This document shows positions 34,630-43,339 of a stretch of DNA of 64,000 nt, one piece after another. The notes beneath the pieces were generated by a model. It did no database searches, was not told the DNA's origin, and saw only the letters and a list, made by a program, of their open reading frames with translations. A program made the translations under genes and the position numbers. The stretch is from Rhizobium sp. WYCCWR10014. Lineage in GTDB: Bacteria; Pseudomonadota; Alphaproteobacteria; Rhizobiales; Rhizobiaceae. The stretch lies in assembly GCF_001657485.1 (NCBI RefSeq), contig NZ_LXFU01000052.1:186001-250000 (forward strand), read 5' to 3'. The stretch's first letter is position 1. Each line of letters opens with the position of its first letter.

Positions 34630-35199
34630 GGCATCTTTCGGCAGCACTGAGCGAACCCTTGCGACGAAAACATGGAAGTCCTGCATGAAAGTGCGAAGGA
34701 AATCGGCGGTTTTGTCGTTCGTGACCTCGCCGTCATCGGTGATCAGCCCCGGTGTGAACTGGATGTAGGCTTCCGGGGCATTCATCTGGGGAGAGTTGCA
34801 GAAGCTGAGCACACTGCGCAAATTCTGCTGGGCGACTGCTGTGCCTATCGCGCCCGGCGACGTGCCGATCACCGCTGACGGCTTACGTGTGAACGAGTTG
34901 GTGCCGTAGGGGCGGCTCGCCCAGTCGATGGCGTTTTTCAGCCCGCCGGGTATGGATCGATTGTATTCGGGCGTGACGAACAGCACGGCGTCGACGGCCG
35001 CGATTGCCGCCTTGAATGCCTTGCCAGCCGTAGGGTAGTCGGCGTCATAGTCGTAGCTGTAGAGCGGCAGGTCCTTGAAGGATATCTCCGACATTTCAAG
35101 TTCCGGCGGGGCGAGCCGCACCAACGCCTTGGCGAGCTTGCGGTTGATCGAGCCCTTGGCGAGGCTGCCGATGAGATAGCCTACTTTATGCGTGGTCAT
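34627..35199 (-). CDS. NADPH-dependent FMN reductase (ChrR/azoreductase-like flavodoxin fold)
   Basis: This 190-residue flavoprotein has the FMN phosphate-binding loop GSLAKGSINRKLAKAL at about residues 11-26 and the family motif FVTPEYNRSIPGGLKNAIDW. Enzymes of this type reduce FMN, quinones, chromate or azo dyes with NAD(P)H. The start at 35199 has GAGAACCCC upstream. It is the third gene in a minus-strand group with an ArsR-type regulator and a nitroreductase, so a redox or electrophile-stress role is plausible. Its stop codon lies within a RIME-like repeat. Confidence 0.9.
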   Translation of the reverse strand: MTTHKVGYLIGSLAKGSINRKLAKALVRLAPPELEMSEISFKDLPLYSYDYDADYPTAGKAFKAAIAAVDAVLFVTPEYNRSIPGGLKNAIDWASRPYGTNSFTRKPSAVIGTSPGAIGTAVAQQNLRSVLSFCNSPQMNAPEAYIQFTPGLITDDGEVTNDKTADFLRTFMQDFHVFVARVRSVLPKDA

Positions 35200-35219
35200 G
35201 GGGTTCTCCGATATCTCGC

Positions 35220-35236
35220 ATGATAAGACGTATCAT
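35220..35236. promoter_or_regulatory. Palindrome upstream of FMN reductase
   Basis: ATGATA (35220-35225) and TATCAT (35231-35236) form an inverted repeat with a 5-base spacer, about 20 bases before the FMN reductase start. It is a candidate operator or part of a separate promoter for this gene. Confidence 0.35.
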
Positions 35237-35282
35237 ACGCAAGAATCCTAGAAGGGGTTTCCTGTTCTTCGATCGCAAGTCA

Positions 35283-35948
35283 CTAATCGCTGAGGAACGT
35301 GACCGTCTCGTCGAGCGGGGCGCGGCCTGTACGGGCGTAACTGACCGTGGGATCCTCGTACCCGATCGACATGCCGCAGAAGAGGATGAGCCCGTCCGGG
35401 GGTGACAGTACCTCTGCGACCGTCTCGCGAACCTGCGACCACGCCATCTGCGGGCAACTGTGCAGACCTTCGGCGCGGAGCAGCAGCATGATGGTCTGCA
35501 GATACATGCCGACGTCGGCCCATTGGGGTAGGCCGAGGTCACGGTCGATGTAGCAGAACAGGGCGGCGGGCGCGCCGAAACAGTTCCAGTTGGCGATTGC
35601 TGCCCGCTGGCGCGCCTCCCAGTCCTCGCGCGCAATGCCGAGCGCGCTGTAGCGCTCCTTGCCGAAGGCGGACCGGCGCTCCCCGTAGGGCGGCTTCAGC
35701 CCGGCCGGGTACATCTCGTACTGCCGCTTGTCCCAGGCGTCGCCATGGGCCACGCGCTCGACGGCGGACGTCTTGAGCTCCGCCAGTGGTGCGCCGGTCA
35801 TCACGTAGGTGTTCCACGGCTGGATGTTCGATCCTGACGGCGACCAAGCTGCGGCGGACAGCACACGCTCAAGCACCTCCCTCTGCACAGGCTCGTCTTT
35901 GAAACCGCGCACCGACCGTCGACTTTTGACTGCCTCATATACGTCCAT
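35283..35948 (-). CDS. Nitroreductase family protein
   Basis: This 221-residue FMN-dependent oxidoreductase starts MDVYEAVKSRRSVRGFKDEPV, the classic nitroreductase N-terminus with the RRSVR FMN-contact motif. It continues with AAWSPSGSNIQPWNTYVM and a C-terminal GLILFCGMSIGYEDP. I chose the ATG at 35948 because GGAGGCG lies just upstream; an ATG four codons earlier is possible. Such enzymes reduce nitroaromatics or quinones. It lies downstream of the ArsR-type regulator gene, with operator-like repeats in the gap. Confidence 0.92.
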   Translation of the reverse strand: MDVYEAVKSRRSVRGFKDEPVQREVLERVLSAAAWSPSGSNIQPWNTYVMTGAPLAELKTSAVERVAHGDAWDKRQYEMYPAGLKPPYGERRSAFGKERYSALGIAREDWEARQRAAIANWNCFGAPAALFCYIDRDLGLPQWADVGMYLQTIMLLLRAEGLHSCPQMAWSQVRETVAEVLSPPDGLILFCGMSIGYEDPTVSYARTGRAPLDETVTFLSD

Positions 35949-36036
35949 GATCGCCTCCATGGCGCTGGCCGTTTGCTACGTCCATACTCATGGCCGCTTC
36001 CTCCTGACTGTTCCCGTTCCTGATGTGGTTCATTAT

Positions 36037-36099
36037 CTCCATTCGCAATGGAGGCGTAATCACACCGTGGTCTAGGAGGCGTACATCAAACGTACATCA
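36037..36099. promoter_or_regulatory. Operator-like repeats upstream of nitroreductase
   Basis: CTCCATT (36037-36043) and AATGGAG (36047-36053) form a tight inverted repeat. Further out, CGTACATCA occurs twice as a direct repeat (36080-36088 and 36091-36099), an 11-bp period of one helical turn. Both lie in the 388-base gap between the nitroreductase and ArsR genes. Short frames in that gap (around 36120-36440, plus strand) look like chance. Confidence 0.45.
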
Positions 36100-36336
36100 G
36101 GGATAGATGCGTTCGGGGGCATGTGGGCGAAGCATCGCGGGGCTCCCGCGCCACGGGCATCCCGGCCTGGACTTACGCCCCTGAACGGCTCAGCTTGGCG
36201 CTTACGCTCAAGCCGCAGTCATCTTGTTCGCCGTCTTCGCCATTGCGCTGCTCTTCGTTGCCGCGGCGCCGATCCCGAGTTGCCTACAAGAGCATGCTCC
36301 AATCATGAGCCGCAAGAGCAACGCTTCGTCATTTCG

Positions 36337-36690
36337 TCAGGTGCCTACGGCTCGGACGCGTTCTATTGGGGAGCGAGGGTGCCATCCGAAGATGTCGGCG
36401 AGCGTATCGAGCATCGCCGTGGCTGCAGCGGATTGAAGTGAATAGTAGATCGTCTGGGCAGCCCTTCGCGTCTGCACGAGTTCCTGTTCTCGAAGAATTG
36501 CCAAATGCTGGGAAGTCGAAGATTGGCTCAATCCCACCTCGTCGGCCAGGACGCTCACGGACATTTCTCCTTCGGCCAACAGATGCAGAATGTGAAGCCG
36601 TTTGGCATTCCCCATAGCCGACAGGAAGTTTGCTTCGTTGTCGAAGGTGTTGGTTTCAGAGGAAGGCGCGGCTGACGATTGATTGTTCAA
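36337..36690 (-). CDS. ArsR-family transcriptional regulator, NolR-like
   Basis: This 117-residue winged-helix protein has recognition region SVSVLADEVGLSQSSTSQHLAIL at about residues 44-66 and the wing segment VQTRRAAQTIYYSLQS. It has no cysteine at all, so it is not a thiol-based metal sensor. The AMGNAKRLHILHLLAEGEMSV and TRRxAQTIYYS blocks resemble NolR, the rhizobial nodulation/general regulator. It lies upstream of the nitroreductase and FMN reductase on the same strand and may control them. NolR identity is an inference from motif similarity only. Confidence 0.85.
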   Translation of the reverse strand: MNNQSSAAPSSETNTFDNEANFLSAMGNAKRLHILHLLAEGEMSVSVLADEVGLSQSSTSQHLAILREQELVQTRRAAQTIYYSLQSAAATAMLDTLADIFGWHPRSPIERVRAVGT

Positions 36691-36887
36691 AGCGAGATCT
36701 CCTTTGGGGAACCAAAGCCGGGTATCTGGTCATATCCCCGAGCTTTAATTTAGAGATAACGCATGGGTACGGGGCCGAAACCCATTATTGGCGCCGCATC
36801 GTCTTTTCCGGCGCGAATCGGATACGGCGCGCATCAAATGGACAGCGTGGCAGATTATCTTCGAGGCCGGCATCCTTCGCCTGTAAG

Positions 36888-37580
36888 CTAGCGCGGGCCG
36901 ACCTGGCGCATTTGCGCGGGCAGTGTTTCCCAGGCCCGGATCAGTTCGCCGATGGAGGCAGCCTCCATCTTGTGCATGACATTGCTGCGATGCAGCTTGA
37001 CCGTCACCTCGCTGATGCCGAGGTCGAAGGCGATCTGCTTGTTGAGGCGGCCGCGCGCCACTTCATGCAGGACCTCGCGCTCGCGCTGCGTCAGTGTCTC
37101 CAGGCGCTTGATATTGCGCTTGGTGATCGCCGCTTCGGCTCGTCGCTCGGCATCCATCGCAATGCCCGCAGTCACGGCGTCGAGCAGCGTCTGGTCTCGC
37201 ACCGGTTTGGTGAGGAAATCCACGGCGCCGGCCTTCATCGCCTGGACGGTCATCGGGATGTCGCCATGCCCGGTCAGGAAAATGATCGGCTTGGAAATGC
37301 CGTTTTCGGCCAGATGGCTCTGCAGGTGAAGGCCGCTTGCGCCTGGCATGCGCACGTCGAGGATCAGGCAGCCGGGGCTATCCAATATATCGGCGTCAAG
37401 CAGTTCGCGGGTCGAAGCAAAACTGGTCGACTGGAAACCCGCCGACAGGATCAGCTCCGACAGCGCCTCGCGGACCGATGCGTCGTCATCGACGATAATG
37501 ACGAGCGGCTGATTCTCTTCATAACTGCATTGCAATGATAACGGCGCCGATCTCCGCAGCAACGGCTGGTCAACTCTCAT
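36888..37580 (-). CDS. FixJ-family response regulator (receiver + LuxR-type HTH)
   Basis: This 230-residue response regulator has acidic residues at IIVDDDASV (about 29-33), phosphoacceptor D75 in CLILDVRMPG and K125 in DFLTKPV. A LuxR-type DNA-binding domain follows (TLTQREREVLHEVARGRLNKQIAFDLGISEVTVKLHRSNVM). The first 24 residues precede the receiver fold. I chose the ATG at 37580, preceded by GGAGGGTGAC. It is the last gene of a kinase operon that encodes two such regulators plus a single-domain receiver. Confidence 0.92.
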   Translation of the reverse strand: MRVDQPLLRRSAPLSLQCSYEENQPLVIIVDDDASVREALSELILSAGFQSTSFASTRELLDADILDSPGCLILDVRMPGASGLHLQSHLAENGISKPIIFLTGHGDIPMTVQAMKAGAVDFLTKPVRDQTLLDAVTAGIAMDAERRAEAAITKRNIKRLETLTQREREVLHEVARGRLNKQIAFDLGISEVTVKLHRSNVMHKMEAASIGELIRAWETLPAQMRQVGPR

Positions 37581-37581
37581 G

Positions 37582-37959
37582 TCACCCTCCATCTGTCGAT
37601 TTATGCAAAGCGTGGGCAATGGCTGCCAGCAGGGCCTGGGCATCGAAGGGCTTGCGGAAAAATCCGCTCGCGCCTTGAGCGCGTCCCTGATCGGCTATCT
37701 CGTGGCGGCCCGTGATCATGAATACCGGCAGCTCCGGGCGCGACTTCCTCACCAGGTCACGAAGTTCGAAGCCGTCGATGCCAGGCATTCCGATATCGGT
37801 GATGAGCAGGTCGAGGTCCGAGAGCCCGTTGACGAGCAGCGAGCCCGCCGATGAGAAGCTGCGGGCCACATAACCCGCAGATTCCAGAAGGTCGCCCATC
37901 GATTCAAGCAACCTTGGATCGTCATCGACAATTGCCACGACGTGTCTTGTCTTGTTCAT
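37582..37959 (-). CDS. Single-domain response regulator (CheY-like receiver)
   Basis: This 125-residue protein is a stand-alone receiver domain: VAIVDDDPRLLES at the N-terminus, phosphoacceptor D55 in LLITDIGMPG, threonine in FMITGR and K103 in GFFRKPFDA. There is no output domain, so it likely works as a phosphate shuttle or competitor for the kinase encoded upstream. It sits between the two FixJ-like regulator genes with gaps of a few bases, which indicates co-transcription. Confidence 0.92.
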   Translation of the reverse strand: MNKTRHVVAIVDDDPRLLESMGDLLESAGYVARSFSSAGSLLVNGLSDLDLLITDIGMPGIDGFELRDLVRKSRPELPVFMITGRHEIADQGRAQGASGFFRKPFDAQALLAAIAHALHKSTDGG

Positions 37960-37962
37960 GTT

Positions 37963-38604
37963 TCAATTCCCTCCCACTCGGCGCGAGTGGGTTATCGGTA
38001 TTTCCAATCTCTCCGCGATCCGCACCAGATCGGCGAGCGATGCCGCGGCCATTTTCTGCATCACATTTCTTCTATGGATCTGCAGCGTCACTTCGCTGAT
38101 CCCCAATTCGGCTGCGGCCTGCTTGTTGAGAAGACCGCTGACGACCAGCGGCAGCACTTCGCGCTCGCGCGGCGTCAGGTCGAGATAGTGTTGTCTGAGC
38201 GCGTCGATCTCGGCGCGCTCGGCTCTCTTTTCCCGATCCTGAGCAATCGCCGCGTGGATTGCCGCCATGAGGTCCTCATCGCTGAACGGCTTGGTCAGGA
38301 AGTCCACCGCGCCATGCTTGATCGCACGCACGGAGGAGGGAATGTCGCCGTGTCCCGTAATGAAGACGATCGGCGGATGATCCCTGTCGGCGATCTGTCT
38401 CTGCAGATCGAGACCGTTGATGTCAGGCAGCTCGATGTCCAGCACGAGGCAGGCGGGTACGTCTGGCTTGTCCGCTCTCACGTAGTCGCAGGCCGATTCG
38501 AAGGCGATGGCGTGCATGCCATGCGAGTCCAGCAGTTCGCCGAGCGCTTCCCGGATACGTTCATCGTCGTCGACGATGAAGACGATATGGTCGTCGGCCG
38601 TCAT
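37963..38604 (-). CDS. FixJ-family response regulator (receiver + LuxR-type HTH)
   Basis: This 213-residue regulator has acidic residues at VFIVDDDERI (residues 8-17), phosphoacceptor D56 in CLVLDIELP and K105 in DFLTKPFSD. A LuxR-type helix-turn-helix follows (LTPREREVLPLVVSGLLNKQAAAELGISEVTLQIHRRNVMQKM). It overlaps the histidine-kinase gene by four bases and is therefore its most likely direct partner. It is clearly related to the regulator at 36888 but not identical, so the pair probably has distinct target promoters. Confidence 0.93.
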   Translation of the reverse strand: MTADDHIVFIVDDDERIREALGELLDSHGMHAIAFESACDYVRADKPDVPACLVLDIELPDINGLDLQRQIADRDHPPIVFITGHGDIPSSVRAIKHGAVDFLTKPFSDEDLMAAIHAAIAQDREKRAERAEIDALRQHYLDLTPREREVLPLVVSGLLNKQAAAELGISEVTLQIHRRNVMQKMAAASLADLVRIAERLEIPITHSRRVGGN

Positions 38605-41600
38605 GGCGCCGCCTTCGTTTCAATAGGCAATGTGAAGATCAACGTCGCTCCGCACGGATTGTTCTTCTCGGCCCACAATCGTCCGCCGTGCAGTTCGACG
38701 ATCGAGCGGCAGATGGCCAGCCCCATGCCCATGCCGTTTTCCTTGGTCGTAAAGAACGGCTCGAACATCTTTTCGGGAAAGTCGATGCCCTGGCCGCGAT
38801 CGCTGACCTCGGTCTGGAGGATATTCCCGATCTGGCACACGCGGATTTCGATGACCCTGTCGCCTGTCGCGGCGTCCATTGCCTCGATGCCGTTGCGGAT
38901 GAGATTGATCAGAACCTGCTGGATCTGGACGCGGTCGATTGCGATGAGTGGAAGGGTGGTGTCGACCTCCACTACCAGCCGAACGTGACGACGCCAGGCC
39001 TCGTCGGCCATGAGGTTGCGCGCTTCGTTGACGATACCGGAGAGCGTCGATGGGATCCTCCTGTCCACGGATTGCTTGAACAGAGCGCGAATGCGGCTGA
39101 CGACATCCGCCGCGGAGTTGGCATCCCGGATGATGCGCTCGACGGTCCTCTGTGCCCGCTCCATATTCGGCGGCTCGGCCATGAGCCAGCGCTGGCAGGC
39201 GTGTGAGTTGGCCACGACGGCCGCAAGCGGCTGGTTCACCTCGTGCGCAATGGAGGCCGAAAGCTCGGCCAGGCTCGCTACTTGGCTCGCGCGTGCAAGA
39301 CCCTCTCGCGCCCGACGCAGATCTTCCTCCGCGTGAACCTCACCGTCGATGTCAAGGCAGATGACATTCCACTGGACGATGACGCCTTCGGCATTGCGCA
39401 TCGGTGCCGCACGTGTCTCGACCCAGCGATATTCACCATCATGGCGCCGCAGACGGTGCCTACGCGCATAGGGCTCGCCAGTGGACAATGAATGGGCATA
39501 GTTTTCTTTGACGCCTGCCACATCGTCGGGATGAACACCGGCATCGAGTGTGCCGGCCAGCCGGGTTTTGCTCGTTCCGTCCAACTCCTCGAGATTGTAA
39601 CCGAGGAAGTCGCGCAGTTGCTGGCTGCGATAGATCGGTTCTCCATCAGGTGCTGCGCAATCGATCATTGCCGGCAGCGTTTCAACGAGCTGCCAGAGCG
39701 ATCGTTCTCTCTCCCGCAGTGCCTCCTCGACGCGCAGTTGATCGTCGATGTCATGCGACAGACCATACCATTGGACGATCCGGCCGCTCTCGTCCCGCAG
39801 CGGCTCGGCACTGCCTTTCACCCAGCGGTAGACGCCATCGGCGCGCCGCAGGCGATACTGGCTGGAGAAGCGCTCCCCCGTAGCGAAGGAATGGTTGAGC
39901 GCTTGCTCGAGGCTGGCTGCATCGTCGGGATGGACGGCGGCCTCGATGAGCGCCGCCAGCCGGCTGGCGCCCGGCTTTTCCATATCGGCAATGTCGAGAC
40001 CGAGAAAATCGATCAGGCGCTGGTTGAAGAAGGTCGGAGCCCCTTCCGGATTGAGCCGCCAGAGCAGGCTCGGAACCATGTCTACGAGTTGCGAAAGCTC
40101 CCGCTCCCGGTCGCGTAGCGCTTCCTGCGCGCGCATCTCGTCGTCGATGTCGACTGAGATCACATACCATTGCATGATTGCGCCGCTTTGATCCCGCAGT
40201 GGTTCTGCGCGGCCGTCGACCCAGCGATAGGCTCCGTCGAAACGGCGCATGCGATATTTTATCGAGAAGGGATCGCCGCTGGCGAGGGAGCTGTGAACCG
40301 TCTCGAGCAACCTCGATGCGTCATCGGGATGGACGAGGGTGTGAATGACCGAGGAGAGGCGGCTCATGCCGGGCTTGTCCATATCGCCAACATCGAGACC
40401 GAAAAAGTCGATCAGGCGCTTGTTGAAGAAGACCGGTTCGCCTTCCGGCGTCAGGCGCCTGATCTGGACCGGGACCATGTCCACGAGTTGCGACAGCTCG
40501 CGTTCGCGGTCGCGCAACGCCTCCAGCGCGCGCACCTCCTCGTCGATATCGAGGGAGACGCCGTACCATTGCACGACCGTTCCGTCGTCGTCGCGACGCG
40601 GCTCCACCCTGCATTCGGCCCAGCGGTAGACGCCATCCTTTTCAAGCCAGCGAAACCGCATGACGGAGCCGCCGCCAGTTTCAAAACAATTGCGTAGCGT
40701 GCGCTGCACGTCGGACGCATCCTCGGGATGAATCAGCTGCTGCAGCAGCTCGTCGATGCGCGGTTCGGCCCGCGCGTCGAAATTGGCGATGACGGCGCGG
40801 AAATGATCCTGGTAGCGTTTGTTGAAGTAGGTCGATCCGCCTGTCGGTTCCACGCTCCAGATGCGGACCGGCACGGCGTCGATCATCTGCTGAAGCTGTC
40901 TTTCGCTCCGCCGAATGGCCTCTTCGGCACGCATCTGATCGTCGATATCGTGACAAAGGCCGTACCACTGGACGATGTTTCCGGCCTGATCGCGCATCGG
41001 CTCGGCGCGGCTCGACATCCAGCGATAGAGACCATCGGCGCGCCGCAGCCGATACCGCATGACGAAGCTCTCGCCGGTGGCGAGGCAATGGCGAAGGGCG
41101 TCCCTGAAACCGGCTGTATCATCGGGATGAACGGTGGCCTGCAGGACCGCCTCCAGCCGGCTCATGCCTGGCCTGTCCGAGTCCGCCACGTCAAGACCCA
41201 GGAAATCGACCATCCGCCTATTGAAGAAGGTCGGCTCGCCCTCGGGCGTCAGACGCCAGACATGGCTCGGAACCATGTCTACGAGTTGCGAGAGCTCCTG
41301 TTCCCGGTCGCGCAACGTCTCCACGTTTTGGCGCAATGTGAGTACTGCCAGCTGGTGCTGTCGGGATATGGCGGCGACAATCAGCGCCGAAAATGCCGAG
41401 ATGGCCAGAAACAGCTGCAGCATGATCTGATTGTGTTTCTGAGATTCGGGATCGCCGGCAAACTGGCTGGCGCCCGTTATCGTGAAGACCGCCGTGATCA
41501 GAGCAAGCAGAGCGAGCGATACCGCGGCGCCCTTGAACTCGAAGCGGACGGCGGCCCAGAGAAGTGGCGGCATGATGATATAGGCAAAAGGAAGGTAGCC

Positions 41601-42374
41601 GCTCAGCGAAAGAGCTGCGACACCGAGAAAGATCAGCCCCAGGACGCAGGCTTCCACCCATTGCGCGGGCGAGAACTGCGTCTTGCTGCGCCAGCTGTGA
41701 AAGAGGACCAACGCCAGCGGCGACACGATGAGGACACCGGTTGCGTCTCCGATCCACCATAGCGGCCAGGCCGTCGTGAAGGATTGCGATTGGATCGCGA
41801 ACCAGGCAAGCGTGGCACTTCCCACGGTCGCGCTCACGATCGGTGCAATTCCGGCAGCCAGGACGACGAATGTGAGTACTTCCTGCAGAGTTTCCATCTG
41901 AACAGGGTGCTTCAAGGTCCGGTTCACCAGCCATGCCGCGACCATTGCTCCAAGAGCGTTGCCGACATAAATCAGGAAGGCCGCAGGCACGGGGCTGTAG
42001 AACCACAGGGAATTGCTGAACATCTCTGCCAGGCAGCCCGCCAGGATCCACCATGGCCAGCTGCGCCTGGAGGCGAGGATGAGGGTCGCGACGAAAAGCC
42101 CGCCCGGAGGCCAGATGGAAATACCCGTTCCCGGCACGATTGCCAGCGACTGTGCGAAGCCGCAGGCGAGTACATAGGCGAGGAAGAAAAGCCCCAGTTG
42201 CAGGAGTTGGGGACGGTGCGACCAGACGCTCAGCATCAACTGCTCCTGCCGGACAGAGAGAACCGGGGGATCAACAGTATTTCCTGCAGCAGTCGTCGTC
42301 GATTTCGGGGCTGGCGAGCTCATGTTACAAAGCGTAATCCCGTCGCACCACAACCGCAACTCATGGAAACCCAT
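38601..42374 (-). CDS. MASE1 histidine kinase with five tandem PAS domains
   Basis: This sensor kinase has 1257 residues. Residues about 58-345 form a MASE1 membrane domain with about eight to ten spans (GTGISIWPPGGLFVA, PLWWIGDATGVLIVSPL). Five PAS-PAC units follow, whose equivalent motifs start near 365, 498, 631, 765 and 897, a period of 132-134 residues. Each unit has a VHPDD- or IHPED-like segment, a YRW motif and a QWY/QWN segment near its end. The kinase core has the H-box SIAHEVNQPLAAV (phospho-His at about H1044), N-box NLIRNGIEAMD, and ATP motifs DRGQGID and GMGMGLAICRSIVELHGG. An internal ATG at 42323 is an alternative start. It is co-transcribed with three response regulators. Confidence 0.93.
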   Translation of the reverse strand: MGFHELRLWCDGITLCNMSSPAPKSTTTAAGNTVDPPVLSVRQEQLMLSVWSHRPQLLQLGLFFLAYVLACGFAQSLAIVPGTGISIWPPGGLFVATLILASRRSWPWWILAGCLAEMFSNSLWFYSPVPAAFLIYVGNALGAMVAAWLVNRTLKHPVQMETLQEVLTFVVLAAGIAPIVSATVGSATLAWFAIQSQSFTTAWPLWWIGDATGVLIVSPLALVLFHSWRSKTQFSPAQWVEACVLGLIFLGVAALSLSGYLPFAYIIMPPLLWAAVRFEFKGAAVSLALLALITAVFTITGASQFAGDPESQKHNQIMLQLFLAISAFSALIVAAISRQHQLAVLTLRQNVETLRDREQELSQLVDMVPSHVWRLTPEGEPTFFNRRMVDFLGLDVADSDRPGMSRLEAVLQATVHPDDTAGFRDALRHCLATGESFVMRYRLRRADGLYRWMSSRAEPMRDQAGNIVQWYGLCHDIDDQMRAEEAIRRSERQLQQMIDAVPVRIWSVEPTGGSTYFNKRYQDHFRAVIANFDARAEPRIDELLQQLIHPEDASDVQRTLRNCFETGGGSVMRFRWLEKDGVYRWAECRVEPRRDDDGTVVQWYGVSLDIDEEVRALEALRDRERELSQLVDMVPVQIRRLTPEGEPVFFNKRLIDFFGLDVGDMDKPGMSRLSSVIHTLVHPDDASRLLETVHSSLASGDPFSIKYRMRRFDGAYRWVDGRAEPLRDQSGAIMQWYVISVDIDDEMRAQEALRDRERELSQLVDMVPSLLWRLNPEGAPTFFNQRLIDFLGLDIADMEKPGASRLAALIEAAVHPDDAASLEQALNHSFATGERFSSQYRLRRADGVYRWVKGSAEPLRDESGRIVQWYGLSHDIDDQLRVEEALRERERSLWQLVETLPAMIDCAAPDGEPIYRSQQLRDFLGYNLEELDGTSKTRLAGTLDAGVHPDDVAGVKENYAHSLSTGEPYARRHRLRRHDGEYRWVETRAAPMRNAEGVIVQWNVICLDIDGEVHAEEDLRRAREGLARASQVASLAELSASIAHEVNQPLAAVVANSHACQRWLMAEPPNMERAQRTVERIIRDANSAADVVSRIRALFKQSVDRRIPSTLSGIVNEARNLMADEAWRRHVRLVVEVDTTLPLIAIDRVQIQQVLINLIRNGIEAMDAATGDRVIEIRVCQIGNILQTEVSDRGQGIDFPEKMFEPFFTTKENGMGMGLAICRSIVELHGGRLWAEKNNPCGATLIFTLPIETKAAP

Positions 42375-42476
42375 GCATTGCGCGGGAATGTAGCCGGAAT
42401 TTTCGGGCGAACGACGGATCGGAAGGCTGTTCTGCCTTCTCGATGGCGATCCTAGACTTCAGGCTGGTTCCGCTAT

Positions 42477-42492
42477 GCCCTACGGCTAGGGC
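42477..42492. promoter_or_regulatory. Palindrome between the kinase operon and the NmrA-like gene
   Basis: GCCCTA (42477-42482) and TAGGGC (42487-42492) form a perfect inverted repeat with a 4-base spacer. It lies about 95 bases upstream of the NmrA-like gene and 103 bases upstream of the kinase start on the other strand. A dyad of this type is a plausible site for one of the FixJ-family regulators. Confidence 0.4.
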
Positions 42493-42586
42493 GTCCGACC
42501 TCAGGCACGATGGAAGGCGTCCGGCTTTCCGGTCATTGTCGATCCGCGTGAGGCATTGCAGAAAACGTGCAACAAAGGATGCCGAT

Positions 42587-43339
42587 ATGAAAGTCACGGT
42601 GGTGGGAGCAAGCGGTCTCATCGGAACGCGGCTCAGCGAGAAGTTGCGCCGATCGGGCCATGACGTCGCGGCCGCATCATTGTCGCTTGGCGTCGACACG
42701 GTTACCGGCAAGGGTCTTAATGTGGCGATGGCGGGAACCGAAGTCGTTGTGGACGTGACCAATGCCGCATCCTTCGGCGACAGTTCGGCGTTCGATTTCT
42801 TCAAGGCGTCGACGAAGAACCTGCTCGCAGCTGCGGCGCAAGCCGGCGCCAGGCACTATCTTGCACTCTCCGTCGTTGGCACGCCGCGCCTCGTGGAGAG
42901 CGACTATTTTCGCGCGAAAATGGTGCAGGAAAATCTCATCCGGGCTTCAAGTCGACCCTACACGATCCTCCGCTCCACGCAATTTTACGAGTTCATAAAC
43001 GGATTGATCGACATCGGGACTGACGGCAATGTCTTTCGATTGCCATCAGCCTTCATGAGGCCTGTCGCAGCCGGGGATGTCGCCGCATTCCTGGCGGAAC
43101 TGGCAGCCGGCGCACCCTCGGGCGATGTCGTCGAAATCGGCGGCCCGGAGCAGTTCGGCATCGACGAGATCGCCCGGATCTATCTCGCCGCGAACGAAGA
43201 CGAACGGCAGGTGATAACCGATCGATCCACGTCGTATTTCGGGGTTGAATTGAGCGAAGACGCGCTGCTTCCTGATGCAGGTGCGCGGGTGGCAACCGAG
43301 AAACTATCTGACTGGCTCTACCAATCGATGGGGGAGTAG
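42587..43339 (+). CDS. NAD(P)-binding NmrA-like/atypical SDR protein
   Basis: This 250-residue Rossmann-fold protein begins MKVTVVGASGLIGTRLSEKL, with the dinucleotide-binding GASGLIG at residues 7-13. It continues with HYLALSVVGTPR, YFRAKMVQENLIRASSRPYTILRSTQFYEF and VAAGDVAAFLAEL, all features of NmrA/NAD(P)H-binding regulators and quinone-reductase-like SDRs. The typical SDR YxxxK is replaced by a Y-F-R-A-K arrangement. The start is the ATG at 42587; an open frame of 48 codons upstream lacks protein character. Function is unknown; redox sensing is a family-level possibility. Confidence 0.85.
   Translation: MKVTVVGASGLIGTRLSEKLRRSGHDVAAASLSLGVDTVTGKGLNVAMAGTEVVVDVTNAASFGDSSAFDFFKASTKNLLAAAAQAGARHYLALSVVGTPRLVESDYFRAKMVQENLIRASSRPYTILRSTQFYEFINGLIDIGTDGNVFRLPSAFMRPVAAGDVAAFLAELAAGAPSGDVVEIGGPEQFGIDEIARIYLAANEDERQVITDRSTSYFGVELSEDALLPDAGARVATEKLSDWLYQSMGE

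Noticed and set aside
36121..36441. Short plus-strand frames of 60-106 codons in the nitroreductase-ArsR gap
   Set aside because: No ribosome-binding site, no motif, and part overlaps the 3' end of the ArsR-family gene on the other strand.
39280..41330. Assembly artefact explaining the repeated PAS units
   Set aside because: The five units differ clearly in sequence while keeping reading frame and domain borders, so they are genuine diverged repeats rather than a duplicated read.
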